14,769 nucleotides of DNA from Ignavibacteria bacterium UBA7675 (GTDB taxonomy: Bacteria; Bacteroidota; Ignavibacteria; Kapaibacteriales; UB7675), in assembly GCA_002483085.1 (NCBI GenBank), contig DLHF01000057.1:1-14769 (forward strand), given 5' to 3'. Every line of letters begins with the position of its first letter. The stretch's first letter is position 1. Of this stretch, positions 13,925 through 14,769 are shown in pieces. A program made the translations under genes and the position numbers. Under the pieces are notes generated by a model that worked only from the letters and a program-made list of their open reading frames with translations, had not been told where the DNA came from and searched no databases.

Positions 13925-14769
13925 ATGAAGTGGTTTCGCAATCAGAAAATTGCCACGCGCCTTATCGTTGCCTTTTCGGCAGTATTAGTGTTGCTTCTCG
14001 CTACCGGAGTTGCCGGTATCATTGGTATGAACAGAGTAGAGCCTTTAGTAAAGGAAATGTATCATGACAGGCTGGCGCCTGCGCTGGTGCTTGCCAAAAT
14101 GACCAGTAGCTGGTACAATATTCGGGTAGATGTGCTCAAAGTAATTTCGACAAAGGACGAAGGTGAGCGCGCAACGCTGATAGAAGACCTGAACAGGGTA
14201 AAAGGTTCGATTGATTCGTTAGAGGCTGTGTATGCAGATAGTAAATTGGTTGAGCAGGAGAAAGCAACGCTCAGTGCATACCAAGCCGATGTGGATAACT
14301 ACTGGGCAGAGCGCGGGAAAGCCATTGAACTCGCTCAACAGGGGCTGTACGACGAAGCGCTCGATCAGGCCAACGGATCAGCGCGCGATGTTTTTATTAA
14401 ATTGACAAAACACCTTGATGAACTGCTGAAACTCCAACAGACAGTGGGATTGAGTCTGTACACGAACACCAGCGAGACGATCTCATTTACCAAGATAGAA
14501 ATGTACATCGTGCTTCTTCTGGCTGTGCTTCTTGTTGTGTTTATGGCACGCCTTATTACAAAGTCGATTAATGGTCCGGTGCAAGCATTAGACGAAGCCG
14601 CGCGCAAAGTGGCAAATGGGGATTTAGATGCTACCGTAGTCGTGTCCAGCACCGATGAAATCGGTAGCCTTGCAGAGTCGTTCAACCGCATGGTGGATTC
14701 TGTCCGCTCTGGCCTGCGCGAAGTGGAGCAGAAAGGTCGAGAGGCGGAGGTGGCTGCTTCCGAAGCACG
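13925..14769 (+). CDS. Methyl-accepting chemotaxis protein, N-terminal part (cut by window end)
   Basis: The first 281 residues of a transmembrane chemoreceptor. A short basic start (MKWFRNQKIATR) leads into membrane helix 1 (~13-35). It is followed by a periplasmic four-helix-bundle sensor of the 4HB_MCP type (~38-190), membrane helix 2 (~193-212), and a HAMP domain (~208-261) with the conserved Pro in INGPVQAL and DEIGSL (244-249). A coiled stretch then begins, leading to the cytoplasmic signalling domain outside the window. It would detect a periplasmic ligand or energy state and signal to CheA. A histidine kinase with the same front end is not excluded, since the signalling domain is not seen. 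ATG 13925 is preceded by a good Shine-Dalgarno (AGGAGAG). Confidence 0.88.
   Translation, partial: MKWFRNQKIATRLIVAFSAVLVLLLATGVAGIIGMNRVEPLVKEMYHDRLAPALVLAKMTSSWYNIRVDVLKVISTKDEGERATLIEDLNRVKGSIDSLEAVYADSKLVEQEKATLSAYQADVDNYWAERGKAIELAQQGLYDEALDQANGSARDVFIKLTKHLDELLKLQQTVGLSLYTNTSETISFTKIEMYIVLLLAVLLVVFMARLITKSINGPVQALDEAARKVANGDLDATVVVSSTDEIGSLAESFNRMVDSVRSGLREVEQKGREAEVAASEA

Overview
The window looks like a chromosomal segment of a bacterium from the Bacteroidota/Chlorobiota (FCB) side of the tree. The clearest support is three promoters that match the Bacteroidota-type pattern (TTTG-like element, 20-base spacer, TAnnTTTG). They lie upstream of a nuclease-helicase gene, a tRNA-Lys gene and a two-gene defence operon. 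I do not place it more narrowly. The flanks have roughly balanced base composition, while positions ~7,707-10,057 are visibly AT-rich.

Layout. Positions 1-338 hold only the tail of an upstream gene (frame uncertain), a long perfect hairpin and noncoding sequence. A large Dna2-like nuclease-helicase runs on the minus strand (339-3656). A 443-base divergent intergenic region with a dispersed repeat separates it from a small exported protein of unknown function (4100-4900, +), followed by glycogen phosphorylase glgP (4999-7500, +) and tRNA-Lys(UUU) with its terminator (7575-7694).

The tRNA-Lys gene is the left end of a small genomic island. A perfect 101-bp direct repeat, running from the anticodon loop through the tRNA 3' end and terminator, occurs at 7606-7706 and again at 10058-10158. 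Between the copies are only two genes, an AAA ATPase (RloA/AbiLi-like) and an RloB/AbiLii-like TOPRIM-type protein, in one minus-strand operon with its own promoter and terminator. There is no integrase, so the island looks like a non-autonomous defence cassette of 2,452 bp. The operon terminator, with the sequence just before it, looks like a third, diverged copy of the same tRNA-derived site.

To the right, two minus-strand genes encode a GH18 glycosidase (12123-12980) and a PI-PLC-like phosphodiesterase with six C-terminal 40-residue repeats (10450-12012). Neither has an evident signal peptide, and both belong to families that often act on eukaryotic-type substrates. A 944-base intergenic region follows, containing the second copy of the dispersed repeat. 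The window ends inside a methyl-accepting chemotaxis protein (13925 onward, +).
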